A stretch of 64,000 bases of DNA from Megascapheus bottae (GCA_024803745.1 JANJXV010000024.1:19229927-19293926), one strand, 5' to 3'; shown: positions 48,870 to 60,876, numbered from the stretch's first letter. Numbers and translations: made by a program. The notes: generated by a model from the sequence alone, not told the origin.

Positions 48870-49590
48870 GTTTATTTTTAGTAGTTGTACAAAGGAGTTA
48901 CTACCATTCAACAAATCAGTTTGTAAGTGCAGTGCATCTGATGAATGTCATCCCATTCATCATTATTATTAATTCTCCCCATCCTGTGTCTACTGCTGTT
49001 TTTTTGTTTTTGTTTTTTGTTTTTGTCTGATCCCAGGGCTTGAAGTCTGGGCCTGGGTGCTATCTCTGAGCTTCTTTGCTCAAGGTGAGCATTTTACCAC
49101 TTGAGCCACAGTACTACAGCTTTTTTGAGTAGTTTTTTTGGAGATAAGAGTTGAATGGTGTTCATTACTGGGTCTGGCTTCAAATCACAGTCCTCAGATC
49201 TCAGCCTCCAAAGTAGCTAAGATCACAGGCATGAGCCACCAGCACCTGGCAAGTGTCTTCTGCTTTCTGAGTAGGTGCTCCACCACTCGAGCCTCAACCT
49301 AATCTTTGATTCATCTCTTGAAGAACCGAAGTTTAAGGATTTTTTTGGAAGGAGGGGTGTCATGGGTCTTGAACTCGAGGCCTAGGTGCTGTCTCTGAGC
49401 TCTTCAGCTTAAGGCTAGCACTTTACCCCTTGAGCTACAGTGCCACTTTTGGTTTTCTAGTGGTTAATTGGAGATAAGAGTCTCATGGTCTTTAGTGTGG
49501 GCACTGGCTTTGGCTTTGAACCTTGATCCTCAGATCCCAGCCTCCTGAGTAGTGAGGATTACAGGAATGAGCCACCTCACTCAGCTTCTT
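48870..49590 (-). repeat. L1 3' remnant and two antisense type 2 SINEs
   Basis: L1 3'-end remnant at 48870-48985, antisense type 2 SINEs at about 49010-49255 and 49350-49590. Confidence 0.75.
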
Positions 49591-49594
49591 AGTA

Positions 49595-50214
49595 TTTTCT
49601 CGGTAGACAATAAGGGAGGTAGTTGGACTTCTTTCTGTGCTTTACAACTTGTCTTTTTTTTCTTCTACCTTATCTGTAGGACCTATAGAAGGGAGTGTTT
49701 AAAGTATGTAGTTCTGGAATTGGTAGCCCAGTGGTAGAAGCCTAGGATATGATGTCTAGTATTACCAAAAAAAAAAAAAAAGGATCATTTTATAAAAATA
49801 AAAATGATGGCGTTGTTAGGCTCACAGGAAAAGCATGCCAAAGGGCTCCATTTTACATCTCTTGAGGGAAACCCACATGTAGTGTTGTGTAGGTTGGAAA
49901 GAAGGGCCTCGTTTACAGTTGTCCCTGTCATCAGGGGATTTCTTTACTGCAAACCCCATTGTTTCCCAAACCCTCCAATTATGATAATGTATGTGTGCTT
50001 GGATAAGTAGGCTATGGACATTAATACCTATTTTTAAACAAGATGGCTATCAAAAAAATTGAAGGTTAGCGTAGGCCATTACCAGACCTTCATCTCTGTT
50101 CACAGGGAAGTTTCCTACGGAGGCTGCATTCAAAACACTCTGGTGCCAATGACCTGTCAGATCCATTCATTGTAGATGTACATCACAGGTCCAGCAGCCA
50201 GAAAACCTGACCTT
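49595..50214. other. Unassigned intronic stretch
   Basis: No recognised repeats apart from an A run near 49767-49781. An acceptor-like cacag lies near 50100, but no RING continuation follows. Confidence 0.4.
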
Positions 50215-50545
50215 CCTCGAATGTGGCAGTGCACGACTATAATTCTAGCACTCTGGAGGCTGAGGCAGGAAGGTTTGATCGTAAGATCCATACCAGTCTG
50301 GATTGTGCAGTGAGATCATGCCTCAAACCAATAACCAGGGCCAGGAGTTTGGCTTAGTGGTAGAGTGCTTGCCTAGCGTGCACAAAGATCTGGGTTTGAT
50401 TCCTCAGTACCACCTACATAGAAAAAAAGCTGGAAATGGTGCTGTGGTTCAAGTGGTAGAGCCCCAGCCTTGAAAAAAAAAAAAAGTCCAAAGACAGTGC
50501 TCAGGCCCTGAGGTCAAGCCCCATGACTGGCAAAAAAGAAGAAGA
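50215..50545 (+). repeat. B1 SINE followed by type 1 SINE
   Basis: A sense B1 (about 50220-50335, with agcactctggaggctgaggc) is followed directly by a sense type 1 SINE at 50338-50545. Confidence 0.85.
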
Positions 50546-50696
50546 AAAAAAACAATAACCAAAGAAGTGATCCTAAATTCTACCTCCAGGAATGTCACAG
50601 AGATCTGGCTCTTCACAAGTCTGTACTCAAGGCTGTTGATGCTTTGCTTTCCTGTCAATTTGGGATAGTGTAGAAGTCTGGGTCTATAGAAATCAG

Positions 50697-51310
50697 AACT
50701 GCTTCTCTCTCCTCCAACTCCTTTCTTCCCTCCTTCTCTCCCTCCCTCTCCTTCCTCCTCCCTCCCTCTCTCCCTCCTTCCTTCCCTCTTTTCCTCCCCT
50801 TCTCTCCTTCCCTCTCTCCCCTCCTTCCTCTCCTCCCTCATCATTCCCCTCCCTCCTTCCCTCTCCCTTCCTCTCCCCTCCTCCCTCCTCTCTCTTCTCC
50901 CCTCCTTCCTTTCCCTCCCCTCCCCCCTCTTCATTCCCCTCCTTCTCCCTCCCCCTCTCTCCTCTCCCCTCCTTCCTCTCCCTTCCTCCCCCCTCTTCCT
51001 TCCTCTCCCTCCCTCTCCTCTCTCTTCTTCCTCCCCTTCCCTCTCCCTCCCTCTCCCTCCCTCTCCCTCCCTTTCCCTCCCTCTCTCTCCCTCTCCCTCT
51101 CTCTCTCCCTTCTCCTCCTTCCTTCTCTCTCCCTTCCCCTCCCTCCTCTCCTCCTCCTTCCTCCCTTTCCCTCCCTCCTCTCCTCCCTCTTCCTTTCTCT
51201 CCCTCTTTCTTCCTCTCCCCCCTCTCCTCTCTCTTCCTCTTTCCTCTCCTCCTTCTCCCTCCCCCTCTGCCTCTTTCTGCTTCTTCTCTCCTTACACTCT
51301 CCCTCCCTCC
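50697..51310 (+). repeat. ~610-bp polypyrimidine (C/T) tract
   Basis: Almost uninterrupted C and T on the + strand in TCC, CTCC and CTTCC words. The minus-strand frame rich in Arg, Glu and Gly here is an artefact of the purine strand. Confidence 0.95.
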
Positions 51311-51344
51311 TCTGTATGTTGTGGGGGGGTGGTTTTTTGTTTTA

Positions 51345-52433
51345 TTGTTGTTTTGCTGGGGATTGAACTCAGGACCTTGTGCTTGTGTTCTACCATTGAG
51401 CTTTGTCCCTAGCCCAGGACGTACTCATATTATATGACTTCCCAGTTGTGTGTAGTAGATAGGTTCTTGGCATTCCTGAAACCAGAACATGTAATTAGCT
51501 GACACAAATTATGCTCTCTCTAGAACGCTATAACCTTTGCTATCTCATTTTGTGTTTCATTTTTTATCAGATGTGTGAGATGATAGCGTGATGGAATTGT
51601 GATTTTTTTTCCTGCCCGCCTTGAATTATTTGAATCTTTGAAATGTCATTTTCAGCTATGACAAAGATGATACTCATCTGTAAGCACGATAGCATTGAAG
51701 TGGCAGAGCTGGCACTTCATAGGGTCTTACCAGCCTTGCTGTGAGGCTTAATAGTACTGATTATCTCAACCAATCTAAGCAAAAAATGTCTTAAAAGTTT
51801 CCAAATTAACCAGAAGACTCTGAAATTGATTGATGTCTTATGTTGTGAACCATGCCATTAGTTGGCAATAGTGAAAGGCTCTCATGATTAACATGACATT
51901 TAAATATAATTTATTTCACCTTGATTTTATTCCTTGAGTAATGTATTTTATACCAAGTGTACTGATACTGTAGTTTGGATCCATATTAAGAACAATATAT
52001 CTAGGAGGGCATGTGTTTTAAATGGTACACAACTATCAGTTGAATTGATTCAACTTTTTTTCCCCAAATACTACACTCTCCTTTTTTGGGGGGTGGGTCG
52101 GGGATGGAGTATGAAGATGGAACCCTAGCCCTTTTGCTGGTGTGCTCAGATCTTCTTTAAAGTTGTAAAACTACCCCTATATTTCAAAGAACTTCTTCCT
52201 GGTCTCGTCTAATAGAGTTCATAGATACTGCTATGGGACAACAAAGTTTGAAGACTAAGGTTGAGTGTGGTAGTTCAGACCACACTCCATGTACTTAGGA
52301 GGCTGAGAATACATGGCTAGCCAGGCTATACAGAGAGGCCTGTCTGAAAATAAGTCTTTAGTGACCGAAAATCATTTCACTACGATTATGGATGTAGTAA
52401 TGTCCCTTAACTGCTTTAAATATGAAGGGAGCA
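51345..52433. other. ID-like scrap then unassigned stretch
   Basis: Antisense ID-like monomer at 51345-51420 (ggggattgaactcaggacct). The rest to 52433 has a B1-like scrap at about 52260-52330 and otherwise no assignable feature. Confidence 0.45.
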
Positions 52434-52598
52434 TGGCCAAGAAGTCATTGGATTCCTGGAGTCTCATTGTTCTGGTCTATATGGATGTGTGTTTCTTCCT
52501 GTCCTCCATCTTACAGACCTTACTCATTTGTTGTGCCATTTGTTGGGTGATTTAATTTGCTTTTACTAATCTTTTTTGTTTGTTTTGTTTTTGCCAGT
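52434..52598 (+). repeat. Inverted duplication, left arm (165 bp)
   Basis: It matches the reverse complement of 53408-53572 at all but one of 165 positions by eye. It comprises about 140 bp of otherwise unassigned DNA plus the first ~25 bp of the antisense SINE that follows. The arms are separated by 809 bp. Confidence 0.93.
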
Positions 52599-53340
52599 TT
52601 TGAGGCTTGAACTCAGGGCATGGGCACTGTCTCTGAAGCTCACTTCTTTTGCTCAAGGCTGGCACTCTACCACTTGAGCCACAGCACCACTTTCAGCTTT
52701 TTCTGGGTATGTGGTACTGAGGAATTAAACCCAGGACTTAATGCATGCTAGGCAAGCACTCAACCACCAAGCCACACTCCCAGCCCTTTTACTAATCTTT
52801 CTTGCCCACATTTTCATAGCTTTTGGTGCTTTTTCCTACCATTTCTTTTTTTTTTTTCTTTGTCTCCTGGTTTTTTTCTCTTCTGGTAAATAATGAGGGA
52901 AGAAAACCTAAAATAATGGTAGCTAGACTAGGAAGAACTATAGAGAAGACTGAGAACAGCAAGTTGGAAAAAAAACCAGGAAAATGTCCTGGAAGCCAGC
53001 AAGAGAAAGTACATACAGAATCAGCAGTGCTTCTCAGTGTCGTGCTTCTACAAGGTCAAATAAGAGATTACTGTAAAAAATTACAGTGATAATTATGTGG
53101 GAACAAGCCAAGGGGACTTATCTGTCTTTTAAATTTAATTAATTAATTTTTGCTAGTTCTGGGGCTTGAACTCAGGGCCTGCCACTGTCCTTGGGCTTTC
53201 TCAAGGCTGCACTCTACCACTTGAGCCATAGCACCACTTCCAGCTTTTCTGTGTATGTAGAACTGAGGAATTGAACCCAGGGCTTCATGGATGCTAGGCA
53301 AGCATTTTACCCAACTCATGTAGCTGTGGCCCCTTTGTAA
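52573..53340 (-). repeat. Two antisense type 1 SINEs
   Basis: The first copy (about 52575-52786) is flanked by ttttactaatcttt at 52561-52574 and again at about 52786-52799, its target duplication. The second lies at about 53140-53340. Positions 52800-53140 between them are unassigned. Confidence 0.85.
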
Positions 53341-53371
53341 ATCTCCTTAATAATAACAATAAAAAAATTAA

Positions 53372-53572
53372 ATTAGGGCCTGGAGTGTGACCTTGTAGAA
53401 GCATGACACTGGCAAAAACAAAACAAACAAAAAAGATTAGTAAAAGCAAATTAAATCACCTAACAAATGGCACAACAAATGAGTAAGGTCTGTAAGATGG
53501 AGGACAGGAAGAAACACACATCCATATAGACCAGAACAATGAGACTCCAGGAATCCAATGACTTCTTGGCCA
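53372..53572 (+). repeat. Inverted duplication, right arm, headed by a SINE start
   Basis: Positions 53408-53572 are the inverted copy of 52434-52598. Immediately before, 53372-53407 (gggcctggagtgtgacctt) resembles the sense start of a type 1 SINE, giving a SINE with a large internal deletion followed by its tail and then the copied flank. Confidence 0.85.
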
Positions 53573-53574
53573 CT

Positions 53575-53905
53575 GAGCAATTTTTGCCCAGTTTGTTTGT
53601 TTGTTTGTTTGTTTTTGCCCAGTTTATTTTGATGAGGTTCCTGGGGCTTCATCTTTTATAATTAATTGGAGATATGAATCTCAAGGTTTCAAACTGTGAT
53701 CCTCAGATCTCAGTCCTCTTGAGTAGCTAGGATTACATGTGAGTCACTGTGTCTGGCTTATGTTATTTTCGGTTGTTTTTGTTTTGTTTTTAGAATTTCA
53801 TTAAGAAGCTCAGCTTGTTTACAACTCACTATGTAACCCAGAACGTTCATACTTCCTCTGCCTCCCAAGTGCTGGGATTACAGGTGTGTAATCCTCTGCC
53901 CAGCT
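53575..53905 (-). repeat. GTTT repeat, SINE fragment and B1
   Basis: A short GTTT array lies at 53595-53616 between two copies of tttttgcccagttt. An antisense type 2 fragment follows at 53640-53760 and a good antisense B1 at 53770-53905 (cccaagtgctgggattacag). Confidence 0.85.
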
Positions 53906-54200
53906 TCAAAGGGACATCTAGAATCAAATATTCTAGTAGATATAGCCAACAACCCAAATAGGTAAATTTCTCCTGAGAATAGAGTTGACCAGCAATAACA
54001 GTTCTCTCAGCCATAGTTGAAACAAGCCAAGTTCCATAGAGGTACAGGTTTCTGCATATAAAGAAGAATAGGATAGTCTGAGGCAACTCAAACAGCTGGT
54101 CCTTGGGGTTCTTGAAGTAGTCTGTGAAAGAACAGAGCCCCACACTGAGAATAGACTCCTGCAGATGAACATAAGTAGACCAGAGTAGGAATTTGCTAAT
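53906..54200. other. Unassigned stretch
   Basis: Two overlapping minus-strand frames (54172-53847 range) lack any known motif and are not supported as genes. Confidence 0.4.
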
Positions 54201-54204
54201 AAAA

Positions 54205-55065
54205 AGACTGCAGGTGCTGGTGGCTCACACCTCTTATCTCAGTTACCAAGGAAGCTGAGATCTGAGGATCGTTGTTTGAAGCTAACCCAAGCAGGAAAAC
54301 TGGAAGTGGCACTGTGGCTCAAAAGTGTTGGCCTTGAGCAAAAGAGCTTAAGGATTACACCCATGCCTTTGGTTCAAGCCTCAGATACACACTGGAAAGG
54401 ACAGTTGAAAGGCATCTCAAAACATTAGAGAAGTGGTTATACTGAGGTACACTGATTTGAATGCCTATGATAACATGAGAGAGCTCTGGAATTCTAAATG
54501 TAGGAAAGTTACCTAGTTATCTTAATGTATTTCTATCCCCTGCATACTACACTGTCATAAGTAAATAACTTTTAATATGAATTGTAGGAGGTGTTCTATG
54601 TAGTCTTTTACCCTTCAAGTATTACACAGAAAGAAAAAAGATGGGGGTATTCTGAAAAGTAGACCTTAAGAAATAAAGATCTCTGTGTATATAGGCTTTA
54701 AAGTAGAGAACTAATGAACCCCATTTCTACAATATAAGCTTGAAAATAAAGCACTGTGCTAGGAAAAGACAACATATATGACTGGTATCACATACCTGCA
54801 GTCCCACCCTTAAGAACCTGAGATAGGAGATTCTTGAGTTTAAGATCAGTTCCAGGCCAGTCTGACTTACATAGTGAAACCCTGCTTTAAAACACTTAAA
54901 AGGAAAGGGTCCTACACCTATAATCCTAGTTACCTTTGAAGGCTAAGATCTGAGGATCAAAGTTTGAAGCCAGCCCAGGCAGACAAATCCAACAGTCTCT
55001 ATTTCCAGTTACTCAGCAGAAAGTCAGATAGAGGTGTGACTCATGCCCCAGGATAAGATACAAAA
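54205..55065 (+). repeat. Sense SINEs with unassigned gap
   Basis: Type 2 at 54205-54400, B1-like at about 54785-54890, type 2 at 54905-55065. Positions 54405-54780 contain nothing that I recognise. Confidence 0.75.
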
Positions 55066-55097
55066 AAATAAAAATAAAAAGAGGAAGATTACACCAG

Positions 55098-55328
55098 GTG
55101 CTTACAGGAATTGAAACAGGACTATCAAAGTATCGTCTGGGACTTCAGAGAAAACGAAAATACTTTGGGAAGCCATCAAAACAAAAATATAAGACTAGAT
55201 TACTTAACAAAATGGTCAGACTTACCAGTCCTCTCCAACGTCAATATTTGAATCCTGAAGACAGTAAACTAAAGATTTTAAGACTTTTGGCAGGAAGAAA
55301 ATATGACGAGATTTTTATACCAAGCTAA
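55098..55328 (+). other. Unassigned 76-codon basic open frame
   Basis: A Lys/Arg/Leu-rich frame (GLQRKRKYFGKP, then LNPEDSKLKILRLLAGRK) between SINE-derived and AT-rich DNA. The composition is more protein-like than most chance frames here, so it could be a fragment of a processed pseudogene, but I do not recognise it. No poly(A) tract or flanking duplication was identified. Positions 55330-55600 after it are AT-rich and unassigned. Confidence 0.25.
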
Positions 55329-55599
55329 ATGATCTTTAAGCATAAATTAGACCACATTAAGCATTTTGAGGAATATTGTTCTTATAGCCTTTTCCACAGA
55401 TACTGGATTTGACATATTTTATTTACTTCTTTGTGTATACTTGGGTTTTTTCCTAAAAGTTTGAGAATAAGTTGTAGATATTGTGATCTAAAACATGTCA
55501 ACATGTCTCTGGAAACAAATGCAGTTCTCTTAAAAAAAAATAATCCATTAACCTGCATGTATTTAAAATGTGAAAGTCAGTGACTTTTGGCATATGCAG

Positions 55600-56045
<446 letters not shown>

Positions 56046-56630
56046 ATAAAAACTCAACGTGGGCAGTGGCCAGCTAGGGATTTGGCTTAGTTAGATGAAG
56101 CCCAGGGACAGAGAAGGGTGGTTTTGTGGTTTGTACACCATGTTGTCTGCAACCACCAAAACAAAAGCATATAGACAAAACAAACAAACAAACAAACAAA
56201 ATATAGCTCTAATACTGTTACTCAGCAGCACAATAAAACAATTCACAAATCTTCCTCAGGAAGCTATCAAAACCAATTTCAGACAACCAAGAAGAAATGG
56301 TTTAATAGGCTCCTATACTGGTCACAATGGGATCACTGGGTACTGTTTAACAGAGGACTAGGAATATCATTATGAGAACAAATAGCTGGAGAGAGGTGTT
56401 GGAGAGTTAAAAAAAAAAACAAACAAAAAACAAACAACCTATGTATTCTGTGACAGAATGGAACTATATAAGTATACAGGCTTAACTGCCCTATTCAGAG
56501 AATTAAAAAATTGGGGTTGACCATTCAACTTTGCACTCCACAAAAGATGCAACCACAAAACAAAGAATCAGAAAGAGTAAGAAGGTGGACAAAGATACAG
56601 TAGCCAAATTAAGTAAGAATTCAGTTTAAA
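56046..56630. other. Unassigned intronic stretch
   Basis: A possible SINE scrap begins the stretch. An open frame at 56095-56361 has no recognised motif. A CAAA repeat lies at 56177-56200. Confidence 0.4.
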
Positions 56631-56631
56631 G

Positions 56632-56800
56632 CTGGGTGCTGGTACCTAAAATCCTAGCTACTCAGGAGGCTGAGATCAGAGGATTGCAGTTCAAAGCCAG
56701 CCCGGGAAGAAAGTCCATGAAACTCTCATCTCTAATTAACCACCAGAAAACCACCAGAAGTGATGCTGTGGTTCAGGCCCCACAAATGACCCAAAAAAGA
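56632..56800 (+). repeat. Type 2 SINE, sense, internally shortened
   Basis: The B1-like half is complete and much of the tRNA-like half is missing. Confidence 0.8.
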
Positions 56801-56819
56801 GAAGAGAGAAAGAAGACTT

Positions 56820-57340
56820 AGGGATGAAAATTAGACCCCTGTAATGTACTTGTAGTGCAATATTGACTTTGGAACTATGCAAGTACTTCATAACTAGACA
56901 AAAACCAAATCAAAACAATCCCTCCATAAGAAAAACCAACACATTATATATTAGTGAGATTACTTCATAAACATGTAAATCTTTTTAACTAATATTAAAT
57001 AACTATGTTGATATAGCATTCTTGGTGAACTATGTCAAGCATAGAAAAATATTGCTTAATGGCTATTCTGTATAGCCTCTAGTGGTTATAATAGTGTGAT
57101 TATTTTGAAACTTTTAGATTTCATGTGTCATAACACATACAGTTAATTGTCTTAATGTTGTTGGGCAAAGGAATACTGAGGATAATTACAAAAGTCCCAG
57201 GATGGAAGCTTGCAGTAGACATGAGAAATATTAAAGCTAGGACTTCAGATTTCAGAGGATGTGTCTGAAGAAGCAAGTGCAAAACTCAAAAATTACCTGA
57301 AATGTTTAAACATATGGAAAAGAATTTACTTCCCCCCCCC
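56820..57340. other. Unassigned AT-rich stretch
   Basis: About 520 bp with no feature. It ends at a C run (57334-57345). Confidence 0.4.
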
Positions 57341-57349
57341 CCCCTGGGG

Positions 57350-57833
57350 TGCTTGAATTCAGCCCTGGCCTCTGTCCCTGACCCTGTCTATGCTCAGGGC
57401 TAGTACTCTGTTACTTGAGACATAACACCACTTCTGGCTTTTCCTGAATTGTTTATTGGAGATAAGAGTCTCATGGACTTTCCTGCCAAAGCTAGCTAGC
57501 TTTACCAAATGTTCCTTGTCTGTGTGCATGTATGTGTACATGTGCACTCTGGCCACACTTCCTCTTCTGGCCTTTGCTGGTTGATTGGAAATAGTCTCAT
57601 AAACAAACTATTCTGCCCAGGCAGGCTTAAAATGGTTGACACTCAGATTTCAGTCTCTTTAGTATCTAGGATTATAGGCTTGAACCACCCTATCAGACCT
57701 GGCTGTAGCAGATTCTTGTGTGTGTCTATGTGTGTGTATGCATGTGTGTGCACTTGTGCATGCCAGTAGCACTTAAACCGAGGGCCTAAGCACCGTCCCT
57801 GAGCTTTCAAGGCTAGCTAGCACTCTACCAAAG
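57350..57833 (-). repeat. Antisense type 2 SINE pieces
   Basis: Pieces at about 57350-57500, 57540-57700 and the beginning of a third at 57765, with GTGT-rich joints. The third piece continues into the tandem duplication. Confidence 0.7.
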
Positions 57834-58369
57834 AGCCACAGTTCCACCTTCAGCTTTTTGGTAGTTAATTGGAGATAAGAGTTTCAATAGGCTTTTTTTT
57901 TTCCCCCTATCTAGGCTATCCTTGTACTTTGATTCTTAGATTTCAGCCTGTAGTAGTGACGATTACAGGTGTGAGGCATCCATGCCTGGCTTTATAGTAG
58001 GTTTTGATAAACTGATAAAATAAAACATTATGTAAGCTTCCTGATTATCACCACTGTTTTCAGAGACATATCTCACTGTTGAATTAGGTAAACCTCAAAA
58101 TTAGCCACAGTTCCACCTTCAGCTTTTTGGTAGTTAATTGGAGATAAGAGTTTCAATAGGCTTTTTTTTCCCCCTAGCTAGGCTATCCTTGTACTTTGAT
58201 TCTTAGATTTCAGCCTGTAGTAGTGACGATTACAGGTGTGAGGCATCCATGCCTGGCTTTATAGTAGGTTTTGATAAACTGATAAAATAAAACATTATGT
58301 AAGCTTCCTGATTATCACCACTGTTTTCAGAGACATATCTCACTGTTGAATTAGGTAAACCTCAAAATT
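57834..58369 (+). repeat. Tandem duplication, two ~268-bp units
   Basis: Unit 1 is 57834-58102 and unit 2 is 58103-58369, directly abutting. By eye they differ only by two T in a T run (10 against 8) and one base (ctatctagg against ctagctagg). Each unit holds the B1-like half of an antisense type 2 SINE and about 110 bp of following non-repeat DNA. Confidence 0.95.
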
Positions 58370-58489
58370 TACCTTATAAGTTCCACAAACATAATCAGGT
58401 ATTGGTTTGGAATATGAGAAATTGACAAGTTGACTTCAGCAGAGTTTATATATTTGTAATGTTGAGTTTCATACATCATGGGGTTTTTG

Positions 58490-59180
58490 TTGTTGCTGAA
58501 GTACTGGGGATGGAATCTAGGTTACACAAGTCTAGGCAAACACTCTACCATTGAGTTGAATTCCCAAAGGGGTTTTACACATTTTCTCTTAGGAGTTTTC
58601 TTAGGTATTTAAATAGTGGGTTTTGTTGTTACTAGAAATTATTTACATACATGTGTAATATTCTAATTTTACATTCTTGTTCCTGGTGAATATAGACATT
58701 GGAAATGCCTGAGATCTGAGCTGCAACAGTGGAAAGAGACTTAAGATTCAGAAATTACTTGACAATGCTATTTTTTTTTGTGGGGGGAGCGGTGTCATGG
58801 GGCTTGAACTATGGCCTGGGTGCTGTCCCTGAGCTTGTCAGACTACCACCCTACTCTTGAGCCATAGCCCACTTCCGGTTTTCTAGTGATTACTTGGACA
58901 GGAGAGTCTCATGGCTTTGTGTTGCCTGGGCTGGCTTTTGAGCCTTGATCCTCAGATCTCAGCCTCTTGGGTAGGATTACAGGTGTGAGCCACTGCGCTC
59001 GGCTGACATTTTTTGTACTTCTACAGAAGTACAAATGTCAGAGCAGGAAGCACACTGGGTAAGCAGTTGCCCCAGGTTTTATTTTTAAAATTTCATTGTA
59101 AAAGTGATATACAGAGGGTTTACAGTAAGGTAAAGTAAGGTAACGAGTTCTTTCCTTCCTTGCTCTCTCTTTCTCCCCCT
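58490..59180 (-). repeat. ID scrap, type 2 SINE and L1 3' remnant
   Basis: Antisense ID-like monomer at about 58493-58575, antisense type 2 SINE at 58790-59005, L1 3'-end remnant at 59080-59180 (gatatacagagggtttacag). The gap at 58580-58785 is unassigned. Confidence 0.7.
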
Positions 59181-59249
59181 TACCCCCTTTCGCCAGTCCT
59201 TGAGCTTTCTCAAAGCTGTTATCTAGACATCTTCCTCCTACTCCCACCC

Positions 59250-60045
59250 CAGTCCTGGAGCTTGAACTCGTGGCCTGAGCACTGTCCCTGAGCTGCTTTT
59301 GCTCAAGGCTAGTACTCTACCACTTGAGCCACAACACCACTTCTAGCTTTTTCTGCTTATGTGGTACTGAGGAATCAAACCCAGAACTTCATGCATGCGA
59401 GGCAAGCACTCTACCACTGAGCCATAGTCCTAGCTCCATAGTAGACATCTTTGTTTTGTTCTTGATCTCAAAAGAAAAGCTTTCGGCATTGTACTACTAA
59501 ATATGAAACTTGCTGTATGTTTCTGAGGATTTAATGAAGATGGCCGAACACAATTACCCAACTTTGGATGGATGAGAAGCACAGTAGTTTATTAACTGGA
59601 TAGCCTTAATTCACAGTTCTGGAGAGGACATTACAGACAGGGCTACCGGATTTGCACTTGGGATAGAGTGAAGAAGAGCATGTGGGAGGTGACTTTTGCT
59701 TTCTTAATGCCAGTTCTGGGGCTTGAACTCAGCAAGAGAACTGTCTCTGAGGTGAGAGCCATAGCTCTACTCCCAGCTTTTTTGTGGTTAATTAGAAATA
59801 GTCTCATGCCCTCCGTGGGAGGGCTTTAAATCCTGAATAGACTAAGATTACAGAGTGAACCGGTGATATTATTGCCAATATTGGGGCTTGAACTCAGGGC
59901 CTCAGCACTGTGCCTGAGCTGCTTTTACTCAAGACTAGCACTCTACTATTTGAGCCACAGCACCACTTCAGCCTTTTCTGTTTATGTGGTACTTCATGCA
60001 TTCTAGGAAAGCACTCTACCACTAAGCCATATTCCCAGCCAAGTG
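59250..60045 (-). repeat. Antisense SINEs
   Basis: Type 1 at 59250-59435, shortened type 2 at about 59705-59860, type 1 at 59875-60045. The interval 59440-59700 is unassigned. Confidence 0.8.
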
Positions 60046-60527
60046 GTATTATTCTTTACACATCTTGTATGATTTGGTTTGCCTTTTTGTCTTCATTCTG
60101 AAAGGACTGGATTTATCAGTTGCTTTTAAGTTTACTGATTCTTTTAAGTATTTTGCTTTTAAGTTTACTGAGAATTGTAGGATTGAGGCACCATCAACTA
60201 TATTTCAAGACTTTTGAAATAATTGTGAAACCAAACAAGTGATATGATTTCATATTTGTATCTATAACACTGATGATCTTAGCACAATAATCTTTTAAAG
60301 TATTACCTTCATAATAATAATTCTACTAGTGTAATTCTCAGTTACATTCAGATTATAGAAATGGGCACCATTTCTAACCAGCAGATTGACAGGGGCAATG
60401 AATGAAGAAATGCCCATGCAGTGAAATAATGCTTTATTTCTCCATGGACCAAGGAGTAAATCTTACAGATAGTAATACTGGGAGCCGCCCGCTGCCCCCC
60501 CTACATTACAGGCTCAGATTGTCTCTA
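60046..60527. other. Unassigned intronic stretch
   Basis: AT-rich, with a short repeat of gcttttaagtttactga near 60123-60170. No gene signal. Confidence 0.45.
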
Positions 60528-60531
60528 GGGC

Positions 60532-60872
60532 TGTGAAGCCTGAACAAAATATAGCCATTTCAGGTTTAGATCTCACCCTGTTAAGGCACTATGTCAGCAA
60601 CTCCCTCTGAGCCCAAATTCCAGGCAACACAGGAAATTCCGGAGCAAGCTGAGGGATGTAAATTCCTGATAGCAGAACAAAGGCAAGAAACCAGGTGCAA
60701 ATGTTACAATTTTATTGGATGCTGTGCACGTGGTCAGCTTGTGCCTTGCTATAAAAACCCTGCTCTCAATTCTGACTCCTGCGTCAGTGATGGTTGTGAG
60801 CCCAGACTCAAGCTTGCAGTAAAAGATTCAGCTCCTCGGTGGTCTTTGGGGACCACAAATCTGGGCATTACA
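60532..60872 (+). mobile_element. Solo LTR with 4-bp duplication
   Basis: A 341-bp LTR starting TGTGAAGCC and ending GCATTACA, flanked by gggc at 60528-60531 and 60873-60876. TATAAAAA lies near 60750. The poly(A) signal is a variant (AGTAAA near 60822). It belongs to the same family as 29975-30512 but is shorter. The 4-bp duplication suggests a class I ERV. It is in the sense orientation of TRIM24. Confidence 0.87.
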
Positions 60873-60876
60873 GGGC

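Noticed and set aside
50090..50215. Possible TRIM24 exon 2 after a cacag acceptor-like site
   Set aside because: The downstream translation lacks the remaining RING cysteines expected right after the junction.
50449..50934. Arg/Glu/Gly-rich 161-codon minus frame
   Set aside because: It is made by the purine strand of the polypyrimidine tract and adjoining SINE.
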